Source: Acidiferrobacteraceae bacterium
Lineage (GTDB): Bacteria; Pseudomonadota; Gammaproteobacteria; Arenicellales; UBA868
Assembly (NCBI GenBank): GCA_002724185.1
Contig: PBOB01000041.1
Span: forward strand, 1 to 41,388
Length of the DNA: 41,388 nt
Direction: 5' to 3'
Shown: piece by piece, positions 10,348-17,870 of the stretch
Layout: each line of letters begins with the position of its first letter
Position numbering within the stretch: the stretch's first letter is position 1
Program-made: the position numbers and the translations under genes
Notes under the pieces: model-generated
What the model was told of the DNA's origin: nothing
What the model saw: the letters and a program-made list of their open reading frames with translations, nothing else
Databases searched by the model: none

Positions 10348-10497
10348 TTTTCATACTCCAGTCGTATTAATCTTTTGAGCATAATGCTCCGAAGGGTAGA
10401 AGTCTAACTCGAATAGATTTCGTGATGTACTTATTAGGTATGATATTAGTGCTATTACTGATTTGTTGATGCTAAATTGGTTAAACGGGTATGATAG

Positions 10498-10962
10498 CTA
10501 ACACAGTATTTCAAATTTATTTTTTCCTATCAAGCTGCTGTCTATTGAAACAGTAACTGTCCAAAGGCCAATGAAGTCTTGCATGCCGACTGATGGATTT
10601 AAAAGTCGAAGGGCAATAGAGCCGCGTGGTGGATGTAGTGTTAGCCATGCCCACATAGTGTGACGTCCGCCATAGTATTCAAATACATGCTCTGTACGCT
10701 CTCGTTTCCGTCCGGCTGGATCTACCCAATCTACCACTAGAACATGTGTTTCATGTTTGATATCTTTAACCGATACAACCGCGTAGATTCGATCGGAACA
10801 GTTAAATATATTGTTTCTCGGCCGAATTGGTTGTCCGTTATCATTAATTTCATTGGTGACGTACCAATCGTGCCAAATTGTTTTACCATGAGCAGGCAAA
10901 GTAAACGAGGCCAAAAGGAAAGCCATCAGTATAAAAGGATATTTTAGGTTATCCAGTGACAT
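10498..10962 (-). CDS. Secreted protein of unknown function inside the taurine gene block
   Basis: Protein of 154 residues that I do not recognise. Residues 1-26 form a good Sec signal peptide: a charged start, a hydrophobic core YPFILMAFLLASF, and a cleavage site after AHG. The mature part of about 128 residues looks beta-rich. It contains VLVVDWVDPAGRKRE and a final GLWTVTVSIDSSLIGKNKF strand pair, a pattern seen in many small periplasmic beta-sandwich domains. It has two cysteines in the mature part, C55 and the very last residue C154, which could form a disulfide. It lies 43 bp after the aminotransferase stop on the same strand. Its position suggests a role in, or co-regulation with, taurine use, but nothing in the sequence gives a function. 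Confidence 0.78.
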   Translation of the reverse strand: MSLDNLKYPFILMAFLLASFTLPAHGKTIWHDWYVTNEINDNGQPIRPRNNIFNCSDRIYAVVSVKDIKHETHVLVVDWVDPAGRKRERTEHVFEYYGGRHTMWAWLTLHPPRGSIALRLLNPSVGMQDFIGLWTVTVSIDSSLIGKNKFEILC

Positions 10963-11005
10963 CAGCAGAAATCGATCGTTGTTATGTGTGTCATGGTTTC
11001 TAATA

Positions 11006-12376
11006 TTATTTCATTTGGTCTTCTGTTTTGGTCAATCCCGCTTCTAGTTTATCGAATAAGATATCGATTTCTGATTCTGTGATGATTAGTGGTGGACATA
11101 TTCCTATTACATCTCCAGGAAGCCCTCTGATAATAAGACCGTTGGCAAGGGCATTTGCTGCGATAGCTGCTCCTACCTTGGTTTTGGCTGGATACTGCTC
11201 TCTTGTGTCTTTGTCGGCGACGATTTCTAGACCCCCAATTAGGCCTGTACCTCGCGCCTCACCAACAAGGCTAGATGATGACATCTCATCCAGTCGCTTC
11301 AAGAAATGAGGCGATACTGATCGAACATGTCCTAGCATGTCTCTTTCTTCGTAGATTTTTAGCGTTTCTAGTGCAACAGCTGCCGAAACTGGGTGACCGC
11401 CATAGGTATATCCCATACCTAACGCTCCATGTTTCTGGCTTAGATCCTTGAAAACATTATATAAATCATCAGATATCATCAGCGCTGCGATTGGTAAATA
11501 GCCAGATGAGAGTTGTTTGGCACATGTAACCATATCTGGTTGGATATCGTAAGTATCAGAGCCCCAAACGTTACCGGTTCTATGAAAGCCGCAGATAACT
11601 TCATCAGCGATCATAAGCACATCATATTTTTTTAGAACCTTTTGAATTTTATCAAAGTAGGTATGTGGTGGTAGGATGACTCCCCCAGCCCCCATAATCG
11701 GTTCTGCGATAAACGCCGCAACAGTTTCTGGATTCTCCGCCAATATAAGTTCTTCAAGACTATTTGCAAGTCGAGTTGAAAATTGCTCTTCTGTCTCTTG
11801 AGACTCTCCAAATCGATAATAGTTCGGAGTATCTGTTTGTATCATTCGGTCAAGTGGGAGGTCAAAGTCATTTTGCATTAATGGTATCGCGGTCAAACTC
11901 CCCCCGGCTACGGTTACACCATGATAACCACGGCGACGAGAGATAATTTTCTTTTTTTCTTTTCTTCCAAGACCATTGTTGTAATACCACGCAAATTTAA
12001 TTGCTGTATCAACTGCTTCAGAGCCGGAGTTAACAAAAAAGGCTTTAGCCATGGATTCTGGTGCAATTGATATCAATTGCTCCGACAGTTCAATTACAGG
12101 CTCATTGGATCTATGTGCGAATGTGTGGGTGTAAGGGATAGCGTCAAACTGTTTAGCTGCAGCCTGGCCCAGCCTAGGCTCACTGAATCCAAGTGACACA
12201 CACCAAAGACCGGCCAAGCCCTCAATATATTGATTGCCATGCTCATCCCAGACATAAATTCCCTCACCATTGCAGATCACAAGCGGCCCTTCTTGCTCAT
12301 GGATGGCAAGATTGGTATATGGGTGAAGCGTGTAGTTAATATCTTTAGTTTTATTTCGATTAAAGTCAGAACTCAT
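11006..12376 (-). CDS. tpa: Class III aminotransferase, probably taurine:pyruvate aminotransferase
   Basis: PLP-dependent omega-amino acid transaminase of 456 residues. The PLP lysine is K287 in TCAKQLSSGY, the cofactor aspartate is D258 in MIADEVICGFHRTG, and VNSGSEA (115-121) is the phosphate-binding loop. With ald and xsc downstream, the likely reaction is taurine plus pyruvate to sulfoacetaldehyde plus alanine. The alternative is beta-alanine:pyruvate aminotransferase, because a methylmalonate/malonate-semialdehyde dehydrogenase gene diverges from it and that pairing is also common. Sequence alone does not settle the substrate. A GGGAG Shine-Dalgarno precedes the ATG at 12376. No taurine transporter or regulator is present nearby. 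Confidence 0.82.
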   Translation of the reverse strand: MSSDFNRNKTKDINYTLHPYTNLAIHEQEGPLVICNGEGIYVWDEHGNQYIEGLAGLWCVSLGFSEPRLGQAAAKQFDAIPYTHTFAHRSNEPVIELSEQLISIAPESMAKAFFVNSGSEAVDTAIKFAWYYNNGLGRKEKKKIISRRRGYHGVTVAGGSLTAIPLMQNDFDLPLDRMIQTDTPNYYRFGESQETEEQFSTRLANSLEELILAENPETVAAFIAEPIMGAGGVILPPHTYFDKIQKVLKKYDVLMIADEVICGFHRTGNVWGSDTYDIQPDMVTCAKQLSSGYLPIAALMISDDLYNVFKDLSQKHGALGMGYTYGGHPVSAAVALETLKIYEERDMLGHVRSVSPHFLKRLDEMSSSSLVGEARGTGLIGGLEIVADKDTREQYPAKTKVGAAIAANALANGLIIRGLPGDVIGICPPLIITESEIDILFDKLEAGLTKTEDQMK

Positions 12377-12711
12377 TAAGTTTCTCCCGTAGTGATCGCT
12401 AGGTTCTATACTAAGAACGCTACTTTTGACATAGCGACGTCGGTATTGTGCAGTTTAAAGCTTGCTTATAACAAGAGCTAAAATAGAATAGGTTGATATT
12501 GTATATAGGCTAGTATTCCATGCGCACATTATAGTTAATGATCAAAATAGGACGTGTTTTATACCTTCACATTAGAAAATTCGGCCTGTGTGCTAAGCAA
12601 TTGCAAGTAATATGGTCAATTATGCCGAATTTGCAATATATTTAGGCATGATTGGTGTTTTCTTACGAATTAGTGCTTATACGGAGTAAATTATTTTAGA
12701 GGAGTGGTGAG
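12377..12711. promoter_or_regulatory. Divergent intergenic region, tpa / mmsA, with inverted repeats
   Basis: AT-rich 335-bp region between the divergent aminotransferase and mmsA genes with no convincing coding frame. It should hold both promoters. Two nested inverted repeats are visible on its mmsA side. AAATTCGGC at 12577-12585 pairs with GCCGAATTT at 12624-12632. Inside the same span AATTGCAA at 12599-12606 is mirrored by TTGCAAT at 12631-12637. These could be operator half-sites or a hairpin. A TTGACA at 12427-12432 has no good partner box downstream. The regulator is unknown. Confidence 0.5.
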
Positions 12712-14229
12712 ATGAGCAAACTCGCTCAAGACTTGGTGCATCATTATTCAGCAGGGCGATACGTAGAAGGTCGAAGTGGTCGGTATGGAGATATCTATAA
12801 CCCAGCCACTGGCCAGATAGCTCGTCAGGTTTCATTGGCTTCCACGACCGAGGCCCAAGAGATGGTGGGGGTGGCATTCTCAGCGTTCGAAGAATGGTCT
12901 GCGATACCAGCAACTCGACGCGTACAAGTTCTCTATCGTTTCCGTGAACTGATTTTACTACATCTCGACGAGCTAGCTGAATTACTCTCTTCGGAACATG
13001 GCAAAACGATCGATGACGCCAAAGGATCAATAATGAGAGGACTGGATGTAGTTGAATTTGCATGTGGGATACCACAATTGCTTAAGGGAGAGTATTCCGA
13101 CAGCGTGGCTTCTGGCGTAGATTCGTGGAGTTTTCGCCAACCGTTGGGTGTGTGTGTAGGTATTACCCCATTTAATTTTCCGGCCATGGTGCCAATGTGG
13201 ATGTTTCCAATCGCAATCGCATGTGGCAACACTTTTGTTTTAAAGCCATCAGAGCGAGATCCTTCATGCACTGTTAAGCTGGCAGAACTTATGACTAAGG
13301 CTGGCCTCCCTGATGGTGTGCTGAATGTGGTTAATGGAGACAGGGAGGCTGTTGATGCTCTTATTACTGATGAGCGGGTCCAATCGATTAGTTTTGTGGG
13401 GTCAACACGAGTTGGAGAATACATCTATCAGGTTGGATCTTCGCATGGCAAGCGCGTACAGGCGCTTTGTGGCGCAAAGAATCACATGGTAGTGATGCCT
13501 GATGCAGACATTGATCAAGTTGTTGACGCAATTATGGGTGCTGCATATGGTTCTGCGGGCGAGCGTTGTATGGCGGTATCGGTAGTTGTGATGGTGGGGG
13601 ACCAGATTGCTGATACAGTGATGGAAAAACTAAAGCCTCGGATTAAAGGTCTAAAAGTGGGCGCCTATGATCAAAAGGGTGTTGAGATGGGTCCAGTGGT
13701 TACTCCAGACGCCTTAAATCGAATAAAAAAATATATATCACAGGGTTTAGATGAGGGCGCCAAATTAGTTGTTGACGGACGAGATATAAGTATTTCTGGT
13801 TATGAGGAGGGTTGTTTTATAGGAGCTACCTTATTCGACAATGTAACACCCAAAATGAGCATCTATACCGATGAGATATTTGGGCCAGTTCTTTGCGTTG
13901 TGCGCGTTACTAGCTATGATGAGGCGATCGCTCTAGTCAATGAGCACGAATATGGCAATGGTACAGCGATTTTTACTCGGGATGGAGATGCGGCGCGAGA
14001 CTTTATGGCTAGGTGTCAAATTGGAATGGTTGGGGTCAATGTGCCTATTCCAGTGCCATTAGCCTTCCATAGCTTTGGCGGTTGGAAGCGGTCATTATTT
14101 GGAGATCATCATATTCACGGTCCAGAAGGAGTGAGGTTCTACACTCGTCTAAAAACAGTAACTTCAAGATGGCCATCGGGGATTCGTGCTGGTGCGGTCT
14201 ATAATTTCAAGGGTGGTGGGGAGCGCTGA
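12712..14229 (+). CDS. mmsA: CoA-acylating methylmalonate-semialdehyde dehydrogenase
   Basis: Oxidises methylmalonate semialdehyde or malonate semialdehyde to propionyl-CoA or acetyl-CoA with NAD and CoA, releasing CO2. It acts in valine, inositol and beta-alanine breakdown. The protein is 505 residues, the family norm. The catalytic cysteine is C286 in SAGERCMAVS. GAKNHMVVMPDAD (254-266) is the family segment where other aldehyde dehydrogenases carry the general-base glutamate, and its loss is typical of this CoA-dependent group. ITPFNFPAMVPMWM (151-164) is also diagnostic. An AGAGGAG site at 12698-12704 supports the ATG at 12712. It stands alone on this strand, divergent from the aminotransferase, which may link the two in beta-alanine use. 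Confidence 0.94.
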   Translation: MSKLAQDLVHHYSAGRYVEGRSGRYGDIYNPATGQIARQVSLASTTEAQEMVGVAFSAFEEWSAIPATRRVQVLYRFRELILLHLDELAELLSSEHGKTIDDAKGSIMRGLDVVEFACGIPQLLKGEYSDSVASGVDSWSFRQPLGVCVGITPFNFPAMVPMWMFPIAIACGNTFVLKPSERDPSCTVKLAELMTKAGLPDGVLNVVNGDREAVDALITDERVQSISFVGSTRVGEYIYQVGSSHGKRVQALCGAKNHMVVMPDADIDQVVDAIMGAAYGSAGERCMAVSVVVMVGDQIADTVMEKLKPRIKGLKVGAYDQKGVEMGPVVTPDALNRIKKYISQGLDEGAKLVVDGRDISISGYEEGCFIGATLFDNVTPKMSIYTDEIFGPVLCVVRVTSYDEAIALVNEHEYGNGTAIFTRDGDAARDFMARCQIGMVGVNVPIPVPLAFHSFGGWKRSLFGDHHIHGPEGVRFYTRLKTVTSRWPSGIRAGAVYNFKGGGER

Positions 14230-14232
14230 CGC

Positions 14233-14760
14233 TCATCTATTTCCTTTAATTTTCAATTTAGAGTGATAGAAATCTGCCTTGGTTACGTAGATTGTAGCGT
14301 TATCGGATATCTTGGCTATTTCGTCATCAGTTAATTCTCTGATTACTTTTGCAGGGGAGCCTAGGATCAGCGACCGATCAGGAAAAGTTTTACCCTCAGT
14401 TATTAAGCTATTTGCTCCTACCAGTGATTGCGCTCCAACGCGAGCGTGATCCAAGATAATTGTCCCAATACCTATAAGACTGCCATCACCGATTCTGCAG
14501 CCATGCAGCATGCAGTTATGACCTATTGATACGTTTTTACCTATTGTTGTTGGGATACCCTGGTCTACATGAATGACGGTTCCATCCTGCACATTGCTCC
14601 TTTCGCCAATTTCAATTATATCGTTGTCACCTCGAAGCACGGTGCTATACCAAATACTTGCTCGCGCCGAAATTGTTACGGAGCCGATAATAATTGCATT
14701 ATCTGCAACGAAAACGTCGTCATCAATCTGGGGCGACGAGTTAGCTAAGTCGTATATCAA
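14233..14760 (-). CDS. Gamma carbonic anhydrase-like hexapeptide-repeat protein (YrdA type)
   Basis: Left-handed beta-helix protein of 175 residues related to gamma carbonic anhydrase. Its physiological role is not firmly known in bacteria. Hexapeptide turns run through residues 15-140, and the metal-ligand histidines appear in VIHVDQG and IGHNCMLHGCRIG, as in the family. The start is a TTG at 14760 whose last two bases overlap the sohB stop (TTGA), so translation is probably coupled to sohB. The gene ends only 3 bp from the convergent mmsA stop. Confidence 0.9.
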   Translation of the reverse strand: MIYDLANSSPQIDDDVFVADNAIIIGSVTISARASIWYSTVLRGDNDIIEIGERSNVQDGTVIHVDQGIPTTIGKNVSIGHNCMLHGCRIGDGSLIGIGTIILDHARVGAQSLVGANSLITEGKTFPDRSLILGSPAKVIRELTDDEIAKISDNATIYVTKADFYHSKLKIKGNR

Positions 14761-15827
14761 ACACTTAGATCCGTTTTTGACCTTAATAAGGCTATTTTTT
14801 TATTCACTGAATAGTTTTCATCTAGCAAATTGTGATTCTCAACAATAGAACTGAGACTAGACGTAATCCGATCAATAAATTTTCGCTTTTTTTGAGAATA
14901 TTTGACTTCAAAAATATCGCTATCTTCACGAAGAGTTAACAGGTAGTCATCACTCGTTTTTAGTTCATCAACGAGCTTTAGCTCTAACGCTCGTTTCGCT
15001 AGCCAATGTTCCCCGGTTGCGATCTCATCAAGGCTGACTATAGGTCTCTTTTCCTTAACAAAATCTTTGAAAAGTTTGTGTATTTCTTCAACTTCCGCTT
15101 TAAGTTTTTCTCGACCTTTTTCTGTATTTTCACCAAACATAGTTATCGTTCGTTTATATTCGCCAGCAGTAGCCTGTTCAAAATCGATATCGTGCTTTTT
15201 GAGAAGGCGATTAAAGTTTGGTATTTGAGTTATAACGCCAATTGATCCAATAATCGCAAAAGGAGCCGCAAGGATACGATCAGCGACACATGCCATGAGA
15301 TAGCCTCCACTTGCTGCAACTTTGTCAACTGCAACAGTCAGGGGTATATCGCTTTCTCGCAAACGTGCTAATTGTGATGCGGCAAGTCCATATGCATGGA
15401 CTAAGCCACCACCGCTTTCAAGCCGGAGTAACACTTCATCAGATCGTTTAGCAACCATGAGCACAGTTGTGATTTCTTCACGTAGTAGCGCAACATCGCT
15501 ACCACGGATATCTCCATGGAAATCAAGAACGAAAACACGTTTTCGTTTAGTGCTTACCTTTTTCTTGGATTCTTTTGCTGCATCTTTTTTTTGTTTCTTG
15601 TCCGATTTTTTTTTCTTTTTTTGATCATTCTTTTCAAGCATTGCTATTTCAAGAGTGTATGCCATCTGTTGGTATTTATCATTAATACGACGGACCTCCA
15701 CCTGGTCCTGGGTGCTTGAACGCCGCCGAAGTGACATAGAAACAATAAAGCCAAAAGCTATGATGATTGCGCCCAGAAGAGTGACTGTTTTAGCTAGAAA
15801 TAGTCCGTATTCTATTAGAAATTGCAT
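14757..15827 (-). CDS. sohB: Inner-membrane S49 peptidase SohB
   Basis: Signal peptide peptidase-like serine protease anchored in the inner membrane with the catalytic domain on the periplasmic side. The protein is 356 residues; E. coli SohB is 349. An N-terminal membrane helix (about 12-32) is followed by a very lysine-rich linker (about 66-97), then the protease domain. The nucleophile is S173 in KVAASGGYLMAC and the probable general-base lysine is K225 in AGEYKRT. GENTEKGREKLK and TGEHWLAKRALELKLVDE are also typical. The lysine-rich linker explains the long T-runs seen on the plus strand near 15590-15625. It lies downstream of glnS on the same strand with a 113-bp gap. Confidence 0.94.
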   Translation of the reverse strand: MQFLIEYGLFLAKTVTLLGAIIIAFGFIVSMSLRRRSSTQDQVEVRRINDKYQQMAYTLEIAMLEKNDQKKKKKSDKKQKKDAAKESKKKVSTKRKRVFVLDFHGDIRGSDVALLREEITTVLMVAKRSDEVLLRLESGGGLVHAYGLAASQLARLRESDIPLTVAVDKVAASGGYLMACVADRILAAPFAIIGSIGVITQIPNFNRLLKKHDIDFEQATAGEYKRTITMFGENTEKGREKLKAEVEEIHKLFKDFVKEKRPIVSLDEIATGEHWLAKRALELKLVDELKTSDDYLLTLREDSDIFEVKYSQKKRKFIDRITSSLSSIVENHNLLDENYSVNKKIALLRSKTDLSV

Positions 15828-15940
15828 AGTCGATATTACATTATTAAGTTAGGTGATCTTGGATAGAGTTCTGTTAGTCCTGAAATAGCCAACATGTTAT
15901 GGTTAGCAAAAGCGATTTTCAAGTCAGTAATCCATGCAAG

Positions 15941-17608
15941 CTAATCTCTTTTTGAGTCGCGTAGTGCAACAGTCTGGTTTAAAACGAGATTTTCAGATGA
16001 AGATTTTGAATCGAGACAGAAGTAACCTATTCTTTCAAGTTGGAATGCATCACCAATGATTGTCTCTTCTATTGAGGTTTCAAGCTTGGCGTTTTGCATT
16101 GTTTTCAATGAGTCCGCATTCACGAACTTCATAAAGTCACCTTTAGTCTCTCCGATTGGATCGGGTGTTGTAAAGAGCGGGCCATAAAGGCGAACTACAG
16201 CACTAAGTGCATGTTTTGCAGACACCCAGTGCAGAGTGCCCCTGACTTTTCGGTTATCCTTAGTTCCACCTCCGCGACTTTCCGGATCGTAACGGCATCT
16301 GAGTTCTGTTATTTCACCAGAATCGTTCTTAATTGCTCTTATACAAGTTATGTAGTAAGCATAACGTAAACGAACTTCGCGCCCAGGGCTAAGTCGGAAA
16401 AAATTCTTTGATGGGTGTTCCATGAAGTCGTCAGAATCAATCCATATTTCGTTGCTAAAGTTTATTATTCTATTGCCCATCTTTGGATTTCCGGGGTGAT
16501 TCGGCACTGTCAATTCCTCACAATCATCAGCAGAATAATTTTCAATGACTACTTTTAAAGGTTTGATAACGCCCATTCGGCGAACTGCGATTTGTTCAAG
16601 ATCTTCTCGGACACAGGCTTCGAGCGCACTTAGTTCGATTTTTTGTTCTTTCTTAGTTATTCCGACTCGGTCGCAGAACGTTCGAATACTCTCTGGTCTA
16701 TATCCACGTCGACGCATGCCCGATAACGTCGGCATCCGGGGGTCATCCCAGCCTGCGACACATTGATTTTCAACTAAGGAAGTTAATAATCTTTTGCTCA
16801 TTACCGTGTAATCAAGCGAAAGCCGTGAAAATTCTATCTGCTGTGGCTGACAGGGTACACTGACATTATTGAGAATCCAGTCATAAAGAGGTCGATGATC
16901 CTCGAATTCTAAGGTACACAACGAGTGTGTGACACCTTCAATAGCATCCGATAGTGGATGGGTAAAGTCATACATGGGATATACGCACCATCTGTTGCCA
17001 GTATTTTGGTGATTTTGGTGTCGGATTCTGTACAGGGTAGGATCCCGAAGATTCATGTTGGGTGATGCCATGTCGATCTTAGCTCGCAAGACATGGGAGC
17101 CATTAGCAAATTCTCCACCTCGCATGCGTTCGAACAAATCCATATTTTCTTCTATGGCGCGTTCTCGATACGGACTATTCTGTCCTGCTGTCTTTAAGGT
17201 TCCTCTCGAAGCACGAATGTCTTCTGCGCTAAGGCTACATACATAAGCTTTTCCATTCTTAATCAGCTCTATAGCCCACTCATATAGTTGGTCAAAGTAA
17301 TCAGACGCATGGGTTAAATGGTTGCCATAACTGAAGCCCATCCATTCGACGTCAGCCTTTATTGAGGCCACGTAATGCTCATCTTCTTTGCATGGATTTG
17401 TGTCGTCAAAACGCAAAAAGCAAACACCATCAAACTCACGTGCTATTCCGAAGTTAAGGCACATCGATTTTGCATGGCCAATATGTAAATATCCATTGGG
17501 CTCTGGGGGGAATCGTGTCACAACTGATTTGGCATTTTCCCTATCACCCACGTCTTTACGGACTATTTGGTGGATAAAGCTATTAGTCTGATGTTTTGTG
17601 TCGCTCAT
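15941..17608 (-). CDS. glnS: Glutamine--tRNA ligase
   Basis: Class I synthetase that charges tRNA-Gln directly, so this organism need not make Gln-tRNA-Gln only by amidation. From the chosen ATG at 17608 it is 555 residues, against 554 in E. coli. RFPPEPNGYLHIGHAKS gives the HIGH motif at 42-45, and VMSKR at 269-273 is the KMSKS equivalent. The open frame extends upstream to a TTG at 17632, but the ATG start gives the family N-terminus (MSDTKHQTNSFIHQIV, like the E. coli protein). No strong Shine-Dalgarno is seen. It heads a likely glnS-sohB-yrdA series. Confidence 0.96.
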   Translation of the reverse strand: MSDTKHQTNSFIHQIVRKDVGDRENAKSVVTRFPPEPNGYLHIGHAKSMCLNFGIAREFDGVCFLRFDDTNPCKEDEHYVASIKADVEWMGFSYGNHLTHASDYFDQLYEWAIELIKNGKAYVCSLSAEDIRASRGTLKTAGQNSPYRERAIEENMDLFERMRGGEFANGSHVLRAKIDMASPNMNLRDPTLYRIRHQNHQNTGNRWCVYPMYDFTHPLSDAIEGVTHSLCTLEFEDHRPLYDWILNNVSVPCQPQQIEFSRLSLDYTVMSKRLLTSLVENQCVAGWDDPRMPTLSGMRRRGYRPESIRTFCDRVGITKKEQKIELSALEACVREDLEQIAVRRMGVIKPLKVVIENYSADDCEELTVPNHPGNPKMGNRIINFSNEIWIDSDDFMEHPSKNFFRLSPGREVRLRYAYYITCIRAIKNDSGEITELRCRYDPESRGGGTKDNRKVRGTLHWVSAKHALSAVVRLYGPLFTTPDPIGETKGDFMKFVNADSLKTMQNAKLETSIEETIIGDAFQLERIGYFCLDSKSSSENLVLNQTVALRDSKRD

Positions 17609-17715
17609 AAATAGATTCGGGATTGAAATCAATCTTACACTAAGAGGTAATTCCGCTAAGTTTAGCTATGTTTGGCATTATTTGTTGATTAGTAAAGCAA
17701 TTTTTCGCTATTAGA

Positions 17716-17744
17716 TTGATAGTGCGCTTGTTTAATGGTGCAAT
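17716..17744 (+). promoter_or_regulatory. Candidate sigma-70 promoter for the EF-G-like gene
   Basis: TTGATA at 17716-17721 and TGCAAT at 17739-17744 are separated by 17 bp, five and four matches to the consensus boxes. The implied leader is about 120 nt before the ATG at 17871. Only box similarity supports this. Confidence 0.3.
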
Positions 17745-17859
17745 TAGAGTGATTTCACTGTTGATTCCATTGCCGTTTCATGATATCGAGGAGTTTAACG
17801 GACGTGCGCAAAACCCGCTGCCCCCAGGCCTGGTTTTTCGCAATAGAACTTGTTGGGCG

Positions 17860-17866
17860 AAGGAGG
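17860..17866 (+). promoter_or_regulatory. Strong Shine-Dalgarno deciding the EF-G-like start
   Basis: AAGGAGG lies 4 bases before the ATG at 17871 and identifies it as the start, in preference to the in-frame upstream codon at 17850. Confidence 0.8.
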
Positions 17867-17870
17867 ATCT

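Noticed and set aside
15590-15730. Long T-runs that look like a low-complexity or terminator region
   Set aside because: They are the coding sequence of the lysine-rich linker of SohB on the other strand, a normal trait of that protein.
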